This document shows, one piece after another, positions 34,342-45,273 of a stretch of 64,000 nucleotides of DNA. A program made the translations under genes and the position numbers. The notes under the pieces were generated by a model. The model searched no databases, had not been told where the DNA came from, and saw only the letters and a list, made by a program, of their open reading frames with translations. The stretch is from contig JAVTVY010020308.1 of NCBI GenBank assembly GCA_036873755.1, positions 17,987 through 81,986 on the forward strand, written 5' to 3'. The DNA is from Hanleya hanleyi (taxonomy: Eukaryota; Mollusca; Polyplacophora; Lepidopleurida; Hanleyidae). The stretch's first letter is position 1. The number at the start of each line of letters is the position of its first letter.

Positions 34342-34739
34342 AGATATCAGTGCGAATTCCGTTTTCTCTATTGTCCGAAACTGGTTAGGGGCCGGTCAGG
34401 ATCAACTAGGTTGGGCAGGGTGAAGTGATGGTGGGGTTGGGTTGATTGAGGGAGGGGTGCCCCCCCCCCCCCTTGCAAAATAATATCTTGAAATCTCCTC
34501 CCTCCACCAGCCCATGTGACATCTCATGCGACTGACTTCTAGCCAACGTTACATTTTTGTCTGGTTCACGAAAGGGGGCTGACGAAGATTTCTGATTGGG
34601 TACGCTGATAATGTGATTCCGTTACTATCTTCAGTTATCATTCGCAGATTCGTATACAATGAAAGTGAGTGGACTGCGATCTGCTCTGAGCGTTTGTCAA
34701 GGTTTCGCCTTTGGCCCAAAAAGAAACCTTGACGTTGTG
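34342..34739. other. Spacer with poly-C run
   Basis: A C run is at about 34459-34473. No gene is seen. Confidence 0.5.
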
Positions 34740-35110
34740 GAGATGTCAACACTTGGCCTGTGAGTTTTGGGATACATGGGGGCCATACAGGGTCCAGAAG
34801 TGTGTTTGGTGTCGTACTGAAGCTTCGGTTAGGTAGTGGCAGACAGGACTGTGGCGTTGAACAGTGAAGTCATTTTACGCATGCGTAGTTGGAGAGTAGT
34901 AGAGAAAGGGTACTTGAGGCTGAAGTTTTGGAGTATATTTCGTCCAAATGTGTCATGCCTGTTATCCTATTATATAAAGCGCTCGTTGTGTACAGTAATG
35001 CAACGACTGTGGCATATATCTGTGGTACGCTCATTAGCAGTTGGAGAGTAGTGAGGTAGGGAAATATTCGGATGCGTACTTGACGAGTAGTAGACAAAGG
35101 CCATTTTTCG
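34740..35110 (+). repeat. Diverged copies of the 24200-25300 family
   Basis: Words such as GAGTTTTGGGATACATGG, GTCCAAATGTGTCATGCC and TTTTACGCATGCGTAGTTGG match the order of words in the 24.2-25.3 kb family but are more diverged. Confidence 0.5.
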
Positions 35111-36115
35111 TGTCGGCTGTGTGGGTGGCAGGTCAGACACGGTGTCATCTGTGTGTCTGAACTTGTCGCGGTTGGGCTTTACCGAGAACATTTGGACCAA
35201 TCTGAACTCCTGAGCTCACTTTCACTCTCTCTCGCTCCTTCTCTCTCGGGCGTTGTAGCGTCAAGATAGGGGTTGGTGGGCATTATTGTGTTACGTTCAT
35301 AAAAGCAACCCTATCTGAAAGACGTCCATTCAATGGTCAACCGTCAAGACGAATTGTCGTTGCCTTGATTTCAGACAAACGCTTCCCAAACACTACGATA
35401 CCTAGACCTATAATTTCTTGACCCAGGAGTCTTGTTCGGTGAAACGGCTATGCCTCTCACCCGTGCCGCTCTCGATAGAGCGTTTCACTTGCGTTTGCAC
35501 ATGCGCAGACCTCCCACCAGAGCCCCACCGCGATATGGAAAAGAGCACTAGTCAGATCCGACATTCAATATTCAGCCGTCGTCCATATTAGAATTTCTGC
35601 TTTAATAATCGAAAGTCCTATCTTGTATGGCAGCACCAATTCCAAAAGTGTCTGAAATACAAATAAAAAAAAATGTCCTAAAAGAACGAAGCTGTCAGCT
35701 GTTTTCAATGATGTCAGCATTACATGATACATAAAATACACATAAAATCGTAATCACTGATGAATGTCAAATCGTTTCCAGACTATCTATCTGAGGCAGG
35801 CTTTGATTGAACACCATGAAGATGTAAAACACATGATATTCAATCGGCCCTTAGCCCCGGAATTAGACATAAATACGAAGCGTATCGCCAGGGGGGGAGG
35901 GGGGGGGGGGGCGTTGCACGAACTGTGCGTAAGCCTAGGTCCGTGCGTAAGTCATACTTAGCGTGATCGTAGTTACGTCGACCCGTGTCACAAAGCGTCT
36001 AAAGTTACGCAAAGCTGTAAATTATTGCGTAACTTTACGTTTGCCAAGGAGTATGCTTAGCCTGAGCGTAACTTCGTTTGCATGTCACCAGGTCTGTAGT
36101 AGATTAATCTAATGA
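35111..36115. other. Unannotated part of ABCA intron 2
   Basis: It contains CTCTCTCTCGCTCCTTCTCT (about 35224), a diverged relative of the 11639 segment (35560-35660), and a poly-G run (about 35890-35911). It also has a stretch rich in GCGTAAC/GTTACGC words (35930-36085). No gene is seen. Confidence 0.5.
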
Positions 36116-36750
36116 ACTAAAGTCTGTCCATTTTAATTAGTCGTCTACTTTGGAGCTTGCCAAAAATCAGTAGTTAACCCTGCAACAATTTTCTTTTTTG
36201 CAGCGTGTAGAACAAACTGAACTCTACAAAATGACTACCATTTCTCCGTGATATCGATAATATATCACGCTTGAAATAACTTTATCATTCACTCCATATA
36301 AAACTCCAGTACAGTTGTTTATGCACCGGGCCTCAATTACATAGGAAGACGTCATAATGTATTCATACTCATTGGCACAAAGGTCATTAATGCCGAATAC
36401 AGTAATAACAGGCGGTCCGTGAGAGTGTCGCATATATTTCATGCCCAGTGAAATTGCCGAACGATAAACCGCACACACCTCCATGACCATACAAAGCATT
36501 GTTGACCTATGACGTCTCCCTATGTAATTGAGTCCCGGTACATGAAACAACTGTACTGGAGTTTTATATGGAGAGAATTAAAAAGTTATTTCAAACGCGA
36601 TATATTATCGATATCTCGGGGGAAATGGTAGTCATTTTGTAGAGATTTATTTGTTATACACGATGCAAAAAAGAAAATTTATGCAGAGTTAACTGCTGAT
36701 TATTGACAAGCTCCAAAGTAGACGACTAATTAAAATAGACAGACTATAGT
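36116..36750. mobile_element. 635-bp element with ~245-bp terminal inverted repeats
   Basis: The left arm (36116-36357) and right arm (36505-36750) are inverted with moderate divergence. Pairs include TTTTAATTAGTCGTCTACTT/AAGTAGACGACTAATTAAAA, GATATCGATAATATATC/GATATATTATCGATATC and ACTCCAGTACAGTTGTTT/AAACAACTGTACTGGAGT. The spacer is about 147 bp. No coding is evident; the 108-codon minus frame at 36224-36550 spans arm and spacer by chance. Confidence 0.85.
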
Positions 36751-36812
36751 TGTAAAATTGCATGTATCTTATTAAATGTACGATACCTTTGTAGGCAGAA
36801 AAAGGTCGTTTT

Positions 36813-38961
36813 TATACGCCCACCAAAAGGCGGACGTATTATGTGATGGCGGTTTCCGTCCGTGTGTCCGTCTGTCCGTCACTCGTGTCCGGTCTATATC
36901 TGGGACAGTTTCCTATCTACAGTTCTAATTTGTGGTGAGTGGATACCCTATGGGGAGACGATGTGTCGCGTACCAAAATGAAGGTCAAGGTCAGAGGTCA
37001 AAGGTCACTGGCCTAAAAAACAGAAAATCACTGAAGTGTTCGTGTCCGGTCTATATCTGTGAACGTTTTCTATCCACAGTTGCAAATTTTTTGTGAGTGG
37101 ATACGCTAGGTGGAGACGATGTGTCGCGTACCAAAATTGAGGTCGCGGTCAGAGGTCAAAGGTCACTGTTGCTTAACATCAGGAAATCATTGATCATTGA
37201 CAGTTTTCTATCTACAGTTTTAATTTTTGGTGAGTGGGTGCCCTAGGGGGGAACGATGTGTTACATACGAAATGTAGGTCGAGGTCAGAGGTCAAAGGTC
37301 AGTGTGACGAAAAAATCAGGAAATCATGAAAAATTTCTAATTTTCTGTGAGTGAATTCAATAGGGGGAAATGAGGTGTCGCATAGCAAAATATAGGTCAA
37401 GGTCAAAGGTCACTGACCCAAAAATCAGGAAATTATTAAAAATAACATTTCTTTGTGTGAGTAGCTACATTAGGGGGACACAATGTGTCACATATCAAAA
37501 TGTAGGTCAAAGTCAAAGGTCAAGGTCACTTTACCCCAAAATCATGAAATTGTTAAAAATCATGATTTTTTTAGTCCATTGAGAAATTACGGGTAGCCGT
37601 TTTGTCATGTACCAAAATTTAGATCCAGGTCAATAGTCAAGATCACTGTGACACCAGAATCAAGGTCAAAGGTCAGTGTGACCTAAAAATCAGGAAATCA
37701 TTAAAAATTACTAATATTTGGTGAGTGGATTCAATAGGGGGAAATGAAGTGTCGCATACCAAAAATTAGGTCAAGGTCAAAGGTCACTGTGACCCCAAAA
37801 TCAGGAAATTATTAAAAAAAAAACTTCGTGTCCGTAGATCTATACATTAGTGGGACATGATGTGTCACATTCCAAAATGTAGGTCAAGGTCACTGTGACC
37901 CCAAAAGCGTGGAATTGTTAAAAATCATGATTTTTTGTGTCCATTGAGAAATTACGGGGTTTGGGTCAAGGTCAATAGTCAAGGTTACTGTGACTCCAGA
38001 ATCAAGAAATCTTCGAAAATTACGTAGATTCATTAGGGGGAAATGATGTGTCGTGTACCAAAATGTAGGTCAAGGTCGAATTTCAAGGTCACTGTGATCC
38101 CAAAATCATGAAATTCATAAAAATGATGATCTTTTTGTGTCCACTGATGTGTCGTGTACCAAAATTTAGGTCGAGGTCAAAGGTCAAGGTCACTGTGACC
38201 CCAAATCAGGAAATCATTAAGTCACATTTTCATATGCCGGTTACAGACGAGGTCATGTAATGCGATGTTGCATTCTGTCCATTCATCCATTTACATTTGA
38301 TATCTCTAGTATCAAGGTATGGAATGGTATCAAATACCTTACTCGCATGGCGAAGAGGAGCCATACATCAACTTGTCAAAGGTCAAGGTCACAGTCCCCC
38401 AAAACTGAATCAAGTTTAGCTGACTATATGTGTTAGGTTGGAATATTCAGAGTTCTCTCCCTTACATGTACATGTGGCATGTGTCCTGTGGAGTTGTCTC
38501 CCGGGTTTGAAACAGCCGCATTCAGTTAAACTGTTGTGAAATAGAAACCATACATTTACTAATTTATCGGGGAGAGGGGTCCTTTATGAACTTCATACCT
38601 GTTTATCAAATCAAGAACAAAGAACTTTCTTCTTCCTTCATGAAAAATTCTCTCGTCTGAAAGAAATCCATTGGCAGGAAAACTACTATTTTCTTGTGTT
38701 TGACTATTGTCGATTTCAGTGTGGGATATGTGAACTCTCGTTACTTGCTCCAAGGTCAACTAGTTTTCAAGAGTTAAGCTCATTTTAATTTATCATTAAA
38801 TTTTAGATGTGATCTATGTTACATTCTCAGAAGCACAAAATTGTAGACCGTTCTCTGAATTGCTAGTTACCAATTGGAATCAAGGCTATTAAACAACCTT
38901 TTAATTTGGACCAATGTAATTCCAGATATACGGGCGTATATTGAAGCCCCTTGGGCTCTTG
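36813..38961 (+). mobile_element. TATACGCCC element, copy B with nuclear-receptor-like site array
   Basis: The start TATACGCCCACCAAAAGGCG and the end ACGGGCGTATATTGAAGCCC plus CTTGGGCTCTTG match copy A. The core (36960-38400) is about a dozen degenerate units near 110-130 bp long. Each has a GATGTGTCGCATACCAAAA word, then runs of AGGTCA, then AAAATCAGGAAATC. I count about 31 AGGTCA hexamers on the + strand. They form DR0 (AGGTCAAGGTCA), DR1 (AGGTCAAAGGTCA) and inverted IR3 sites. No protein is encoded. Confidence 0.85.
37670..37684 (+). promoter_or_regulatory. Perfect 15-bp IR3 palindrome (ERE-type)
   Basis: AGGTCAGTGTGACCT fits the estrogen-response-element consensus AGGTCAnnnTGACCT exactly. 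Four more sites with the GGTCAnnnTGACC core are at 33670-33682, 37782-37794, 37888-37900 and 38188-38200. Whether any is bound is unknown. Confidence 0.6.
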
Positions 38962-38971
38962 TTTCCTTTTA

Positions 38972-39017
38972 AATGTTGAAAACGACGTTAAATCCTACTC
39001 ACTCACTCACTCACTTG
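38972..39017 (+). repeat. SINE-tail-like remnant, (ACTC)n
   Basis: GAAAACGACGTTAAATCCTA followed by CTCACTCACTCACTCAC. This ending is familiar from gastropod short retroposons. Only the tail is visible. Confidence 0.5.
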
Positions 39018-40384
39018 TTTCCTTTTTCTCTCCCTAGCATACGATCGCTCGAAGACCGTGTGCAGCATTTCGCACCTTCTTTCACAAAAGAGCGGACACA
39101 TGCATTACGATCCCTAGCCTCAAACGCAGATTGCTCTGACGTGTAATTATCGAGGTAAAATATTTGCAAAATCCATTAGCGGCTATGACTATAGCACATT
39201 GGTCAAAACCTCGTATCCAACAATAATTAAGCACAATTCTAAGTGATTATTTGTTGCAGAGGCGAAAATCTGGAACCTACTCATTGCGTAAATTGGGATG
39301 TAATTACGTCTGCCTTGCGTCAGGTTCGTGAAACGAGCGTAGAGCCGGGCTTAGTGTGAGCGCAACGCAGGTATCGTAACTTCGTAAGCAAGTTTCGTGC
39401 AAGAATCCCAGAGATCTTGCACGATACGATCGTATTTGTCCGTCAGTGTTCGATATTTATCACAAAATTTTAGAAACTTTGAATGCAGGCGTTTGGTGGA
39501 ATGACCCAGTTTGACAAGTTTCTCCAGCAATATTCTGTTACATTGATTAAATTTGTCACAGTTTGCGCATCATCTAGAAAATGCTTTCAGGCGAGATATA
39601 TATACGCCGTATGCTGGTCCTTCTAGAATATTGCTGGAAATCGGCAATTAAATCTGTCAAAATTGTAATCGTTTCTCTTGTCGAAGAGTCGACGCGAGAG
39701 AAAACTCTGATGATTCTTGCAAAGGTATAGTTTCAGATACGATGTCATGTCCTTCAAATCCAGTGAAGGGAGATAACTATCCTTCACAGTGTCGTCAATA
39801 TAGGAATTACCCAGTGTTAGGAGATTCTCTGTTTACCGCTTGGTGAATGAGAAGGAACGGGCGTTGGAATGGTTATTTCTCGACAATTTCTGCAATACAA
39901 GCGTATTCATACTAGAACAGATTTAGGTCTGACAAAAGTAGTGTACAATTTGCACACTTCGAGATTACTACATGTATACGCCTCTGGTATGTGATATTGC
40001 CGAATTTCACGTAGATATTGTTAATGAGAAATTCAAGCAATTCTGAAAAATATAAACATCCCAAGAATGATATCCTTTTAAGTACAGTAGAACTGATGAA
40101 AACCTTATGGCTTCTGACTTTGATACACGGTCAGCCAGTTCATTAAACAATATTGTAAAGTGAGGTTTTCATACTGTGGCAGCGGATCAACCGGAAAGGT
40201 GAGATGTTGGGATTCCCAAAACGCTAGTTGATTATTGTTGACGACTGAGCGGTGGGTGTCGGGTATGGCACCAAATTAATCAGTGTCTTAAATTACTCTG
40301 TAGACACCGTAGTTTTGTCTGTCTATAGCTGGAGGTTACAATTTCCCGAATGATCAAATGCTGTGGATGTACTTTTCGTTGTAG
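39018..40384. other. End of ABCA intron 2
   Basis: It contains a hairpin CGTGCAAGA/TCTTGCACG (about 39395-39423), a CCAGCAATATTCT/AGAATATTGCTGG inverted pair (39521 and 39626), and a GGGAGATAACT 11-mer (39768). The intron ends in ACTTTTCGTTGTAG at 40384. No gene is seen. Confidence 0.5.
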
Positions 40385-40638
40385 CATACTATGAGAGAGG
40401 GTTTTTATCGGCTCAATACGCTGTGATGGCGGCCATCATCGAACAACAGAACAACAACGTAAACATCAGTGAAGACGTTAAGGTTTCCCTACAGAAGATG
40501 CCTTATCCGCCATATTATACTGATGAATTCACCGCGGTGTTGCAGATCGCCTTGCCACTGATAATAATGCTGAGTTTTATCCTGAACGTCTTACAGACTA
40601 CGAAGAATGTCGTCTTCGAGAAAGAAAGAAAATTGAAG
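40385..40638 (+). CDS. ABCA-family lipid transporter (ABCA3-like), coding exon 3
   Basis: This exon encodes the last two bases of codon 204 and residues 205-288. Joined to exon 2 it reads GGPP-S-YYERGFLSAQYAVMAA, the conserved ABCA motif in which GF(L)-x2-Q precedes TM2. Next come KMPYPPY (241-247), TM2 at about residues 252-274 (VLQIALPLIIMLSFILNVLQ), and EKERKLK before donor AAG|GTAAAT at 40639 (phase 0). EKERxLKE is the signature entry to the following cytosolic loop. An upstream AG at 40327-40328 fails because it leads into a stop. No later exon was found before 64000. Residual doubt concerns the weak acceptor. Confidence 0.9.
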
Positions 40639-41589
40639 GTAAATTAATAGTTTTAAGAACACGTGAGTATTGAATTTCAGTCGCGCATATTGATTAAAAA
40701 CCTGGTGATCATGCAAATGGAAAGGATCGGGAGTAGTAATGCTGATACTATAGCAAGAACGAATGTTCATTGGTCGGTGGTGAATGTAGCGTCATTTCCG
40801 GTGATTCCGGTGATTCCGGTGACTAGGTGATTTTCTGTTGATTCATATTCATTTGCCACAATGCCAGTATTACTATTAGTTTTGTGCAGATATTTTCAAT
40901 GATCGTTCTCGCAACAGGCTTTCGCTTTGAACACACCCAGTCTTAAGTTAAGAACTTGGTCAATTCACTCCATCAATAGTATCCAATTGTCTGTCTGCAA
41001 CAGACTCGGAATTTAATTCATTTTATTCATTCGTAATTGGTGAATAAATTGTATTGCGCTGCAGATGTTATTCTCACTTATATGTTAAAACTGGTGTTCA
41101 GCAATGATCTTGCTTGGTGTCATTGCAACAAGAGAGTTTTGTTGCCAACATATTTAGCAAAGTTTGCGTACATTGGGCATTGTACTACCTTTCTTGGTAG
41201 CAATGTTTGTCTAGATAGGAATGTTTGTCTAGATACTGGGATCTTCATCCTGATTCTAAGGACAGGCAGCATTGTTCACTCTATTGTGGAGTACTAGCAT
41301 CTAGTACATTTACACTTGGTACTTTCTCAGTCCGATGTTGTCTGGCATGATCAGGGTTGTATAGTAGGGGGAGCCTGGCTATGTTCGAATCTGCCATCGC
41401 TGCTGATGTATCTTCCCAGCATACTGAGGCTATCTCATCTGTAGTTGATTGGGTATATGGCGTTGTATGTTAGTACTCATAATAAGGTGTCCAGTCATAG
41501 TGCGGTTAAGTTCTGTGATTAGAATTGCTTCCATTCTTAATCTCTGTTGCTCACAGATGGGACAGTATGACAAGAAGTGCCCGCTGATT
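40639..41589. other. Start of ABCA intron 3
   Basis: A short GTGATTCCG triplication is at about 40800-40823 and TGTTTGTCTAGATA is doubled at 41204-41235. Open frames at 41037-41297 and 41449-41685 do not resemble ABCA sequence or anything I recognise. Confidence 0.5.
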
Positions 41590-41603
41590 CTTCGGTTCCA
41601 CAC

Positions 41604-41880
41604 AGCCCTCCAGCTTAGGGCAGCATGGTTTACCATACCATGTTTGTCTGAAACAGGGGGTAGATTAAAGTGCCAAACAAATTAAACTTTCTGACGATCC
41701 TTTGTGATCACCAGTGTATAGAGCTTAATTTTCAAAATTCGAAATTCAAATTTTTGTAGTTTTGGTTAGGTTTTTGTTAGGGTTAGGTTTTTGATAGGGT
41801 ATGTTTGTTTGATTCATCGTCGCCGTGGGACCAATAAGGTTAGGTGCGACGTTAAACTTCAAACAACCAACCAACCAACC
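41604..41880 (+). mobile_element. SINE-like retroposon with (AACC)n tail and 13-14 bp target duplication
   Basis: CTTCGGTTCCACAC occurs at 41590-41603 and again at 41880-41893, flanking 277 bp. The 3' end is GCGACGTTAAACTTCAAACA followed by ACCAACCAACCAACC, a tail style seen in molluscan short retroposons. I could not identify a tRNA-like promoter in its 5' part, so the head type is open. Confidence 0.75.
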
Positions 41881-41904
41881 TTCGGTTCCACACTCACATA
41901 AATG

Positions 41905-42182
41905 GGTTGGCACCTACTTGTAACAGAGCAGATCTGATGCTGCCATGTCATTGTGCTGTCCCACTGAAATATCACGCCGTAGGCAGACATGACAGCCCAC
42001 TCAGTCCCATTATACTGACAATGAGCGAACCAGTCCTTGTTCTATCCTCTTAATGCTGAGCGAAAGCGAGGAACCCACAAGTTCTATTTTTCAAGTCTTT
42101 GGTATGACCCGGCATGAGATTAAACCCAGTACCTACCGCTTACGAGGCCGACGCTCTTACCATTAGGCCATCGCAGTGGTTG
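41905..42182 (-). mobile_element. tRNA-derived SINE (minus)
   Basis: On the minus strand the head at about 42105-42178 has box A TGGCCTAATGG (complement of 42160-42170) and box B-like GGGTTTAATCTC (complement of 42116-42127). The body carries CCCACTGAAATATCACGCCG, CATTATACTGACAATGAGCG and CTCTTAATGCTGAGCG on the plus strand. I know this order from a widespread bivalve/gastropod SINE. Box B deviates from consensus, so transcription by pol III is doubtful. Confidence 0.75.
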
Positions 42183-42399
42183 ACGACACTCACACTTCCA
42201 CATTCTCCTCTATATTCCGTGTGAGTCCCGTTTTACGAAGAGGCCTTTCCTGCACACTTAGCCTTTTGCCTTTTCAAGGTCGATGTGTTTATCCTTATCA
42301 AAACCGCTGATGATCACTGTTGTTGATCGTTGTTTTGGGAGCCACTCTGTTGTGCATCCATTGTGTTGTTACTTTCGATGTAGCTGGTAAGGTGTCACA

Positions 42400-42620
42400 G
42401 TAGGGGGTGAGGGGTCGAGGTATAATGTCACACTCAAGGTTATTTGACACATAAGGTGACAGCCAGTTTGGATGGTGGAGGAACCCGGAGTACTCGGAGA
42501 GAACCACCGCCCGTCGGCAAGCAACTGACAAACTTTCACACATGCACCAGTGGGGCTCGAACCCATGCCGGTTCAGTGGTGTGAGGCTAGCGACCACCAG
42601 CGATGCCGCCTACTGCCACA
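42400..42620 (-). mobile_element. tRNA-derived SINE, copy 2 (minus)
   Basis: This is the reverse-oriented relative of 31578-31786. The minus strand reads CTAGCCTCACACCACTGAAC, then GGGTTCGAGCCCC (box B), GGTGGTTCTCTCCGAGTACT, TTCCTCCACCATCC and CTTGAGTGTGACATTA in the same order. The box A side is diverged. No target duplication was identified. Confidence 0.8.
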
Positions 42621-43229
42621 GGAGTATTCGTTCCATAAGTGTGCAGCCTACACTGGTAAGGCTTATCGGTCTCTATGAACTTATCCGTCTAATATACTTC
42701 CGGAGAAAAAGTTCTCTTGGACATCTTTCCAGTTTGTTGGTAGAGCTCCATTCGTCCAAGACCCCTAGGAGGCATTGTTGTAGGATGCTTATGCTAACTA
42801 GGAAACTGGATCCTGCATAAACAACTCTGGAAAGTGTAGGTCTGGTTCTAACGCCTTTCCAGTCTTCAGGTCTCGGTTAGGGTGCACTCCAGAGATTCTT
42901 CCATTCGGCATGGAATAGACTATGGGTCCGTTTTTCGGCCACCAGTTGTCGTAAAACCTTCAACCCAAATCACTTATATGTATATATTTTCTGAAAGAGC
43001 ATGATGAAACTATTATTTTAAGATATAACACTGCTATGTTATAGGAAAATAAAACTCGAACATTCTCCTCCATGCTTGCTTCATTTTTCCTAGAAAACCC
43101 CTTAAAAATGTCGAAAAATGGTCAAATTTGGCTCAATTTCCAGAAAAATCTGTAAGAGCGATTTCAATTAAACTTCTTACTCACGTTCCCTGGTCCGGTC
43201 TCAACTTAAAAGGCAAACAAAAGTGGGTG

Positions 43230-43466
43230 TCAACCTGCCCGTTTTTTGTCAGATTTTCTTCCCGTAAATGAGTCCCGATTTTTAGGCACACCCAAGGGGC
43301 ATAACTGAGGCAGGACAAACTTTACTCCATGATCCCGATCAGCGTGTAGACGAAGCCAGCCCTCGATTTGTACGTACTCGTTTGCAGCGTTGATAATGCT
43401 GAATAGGATAGCATTATAGATATAAGCTATTAAGGAGACAAGAAGAATTATGATGTAGCAGAACAA
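43230..43466 (-). other. Macrosatellite open frame 1 (78 codons, hydrophobic), repeated in nearly every unit
   Basis: Every complete monomer keeps this frame, e.g. 44652, 46073, 47495, 50288, 51753, 53942, 57516, 58928, 61441 and 62854. The first ~28 residues are hydrophobic (MFCYIIILLVFLIAYIYNAI), followed by NEYVQIECWLRLHADRDHGV and a basic C-terminus. It could be a membrane segment or simply an AT-rich chance frame. Homogenisation of the array means conservation is not evidence of function. I do not recognise a family. Confidence 0.3.
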
Positions 43467-44008
43467 GGGCAGTCTATCGTATTATGAAATTAGAGAGGGG
43501 CCATTACTACGAAACTGCGGAGGGCCACCTTAAGGGGCAGGATATTTTTTACGAAATTAATTATTCACATGTATCGTAATCTCAGAGTGTTTGCGAGTAT
43601 GGCGGTATACAACACTTGCCAGTTATACATATTATTTTGGGAAATCCGACCGATAACTTTCCCCCTACCCCATCTTTGTTTTGATCAATTTTGCCAATTC
43701 TAGCAAGATTTTCGAGAACAAAACTCAAAATTAACCTATTTCTTCTTAATAATGGTCATCCATTCAGCAATATGAAGGCCGTGGTTACTTTTCCGCTTTC
43801 CAATGATAGCAGAAACGCGGGAAAATGCAAATAAGCGATGTAACCAGGTCAAATTATTGGTAATTTTGCACTAAATTTTCTCCTAGAAACATGGGAAATA
43901 CTTCAGAAACTTGAGAAATAATTCGTAAAACCATAATAATATACATCCATTCCATCCTTTATGGACTGCAAATGGGTTCTCTTGTAAAGAAAATTTACAC
44001 TGGCAAAT

Positions 44009-44239
44009 TTATATCATTCTGATAGGACCTCGTTCTGCCATAATATCCACCGAAATCTCATTCCAGGGGGAGATAACTCCTGTATGGAATACAGTATGCA
44101 ATAACCTTAATAGTATACTAATGGGCACACTGTGGATTATTTTAGTCGAACTCCTGGTCTTCTTTCCACCTGCTTCCGAAAATAGCGATTCAGGTGTAAC
44201 TAGGCAGTCAAAATTAAACAATCTGGCGTAATGACACAT
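44009..44239 (-). other. Macrosatellite open frame 2 (76 codons), repeated
   Basis: Recurs at 45430, 46852, 48275, 49696, 51118, 52534, 53300, 58295, 59708, 62221 and 63633 with few changes. It contains CLVTPESLFSEAGGKKTRSS and ends VDIMAERGPIRM. No motif is recognised. In some units it is extended upstream to 107 codons across the monomer junction. Confidence 0.25.
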
Positions 44240-45003
44240 CTCCGCTCCGTAACGGAGTCTACATTAAGATAATGCATAGACTCCACTATTATGCCTTAAA
44301 GGGTGCACTCCAGAGATTCTTTCATTCGGCATGGAATAGACTATGGGTCCGTTTTTCGGCCACCAGTTGTCGTAAAAACTTCAACCCAAATCACTTATAT
44401 GTATATATTTTCTGAAAGAGCATGATGAAACTATTATTTTAAGATATAACACTGCCATGTTATAGAAAAATTAAACTCGAACATTCTCCTCCATGCTTGC
44501 TTCATTTTTCCTAGAAAACCCCTTAAAAATGTCGAAAAATGGTCAAATTTGGCTCAATTTCCAGAAAAATCTGTAAGAGCGATTTCAATTAAACTTCTTA
44601 CTCACGTTCCCTGGTCCGGTCTCAACTTAAAAAGACAAACAAAAGTGGGTGTCAACCTGCCCGTTTTTTGTCAGATTTTCTTCCCGTAAATGAGTCCCGA
44701 TTTTTAGGCACACCCAAGGGGCATAACTGAGGCAGGACAAACTTTACTCCATGATCCCGATCAGCGTGTAGACGAAGCCAGCACTCGATTTGTACGTACT
44801 CGTTTGCAGCGTTGATAATGCTGAATAGGATGGCATTATAGATATAAGCTATTAAGAAGACAAGAAGACTCATGATGTAGCAGAACAAGGGCAGTCTATC
44901 GTATTATGAAATTAGAGAGGGGCCATTACTACGAAACTGTGGAGGGCCACCTTAAGGGACAGGATGTTTTTTACGAAATTAATTATTCACATTTATCGTA
45001 ATC

Positions 45004-45273
45004 TCAGAGTGTTTGCGAGTATGGCGGTATACAGCACTTGCCAGTTATACATATTATTGTGGGAAATCCGACCGATAACTTTCCCCCTACCCCATCTTTC
45101 TTTTGATCACTTTTGCCAATTCTAGCAGGATTTTCGAGAACAAAACTCAAAATTAACCTATTTCTTCTTAATAATGGGCATCCATTCGGCAATATGAAGG
45201 CCGTGTTGCTTTTCCGCTTTCCAATGATAGCAGAAACGCGAGAAAATGCAAATAAGAGATGTAACCAAGTCAA
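45004..45273 (-). other. Macrosatellite open frame 3 (82-107 codons), repeated
   Basis: Recurs at 46425, 47826, 49269, 50691, 52107, 52873, 54294, 55060, 56462, 57793, 59205, 61718 and 63131. It contains NGCPLLRRNRLILSFVLENP and ICITGKCCIPPYSQTL. Its length varies between subfamilies because the start and stop shift. No family is recognised. Confidence 0.25.

Noticed and set aside
36224..36550. 108-codon minus frame
   Set aside because: It spans an inverted arm and the spacer of a long-TIR element and has no recognisable motif.
40329..40384. Earlier acceptor for ABCA exon 3 at 40327-40328
   Set aside because: With the required phase it reads into a TAG at 40382-40384; only the 40383-40384 acceptor joins in frame to YYERGFL.
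42105..42178. Functional tRNA gene (minus)
   Set aside because: Box B is degenerate and the sequence continues into a SINE body.
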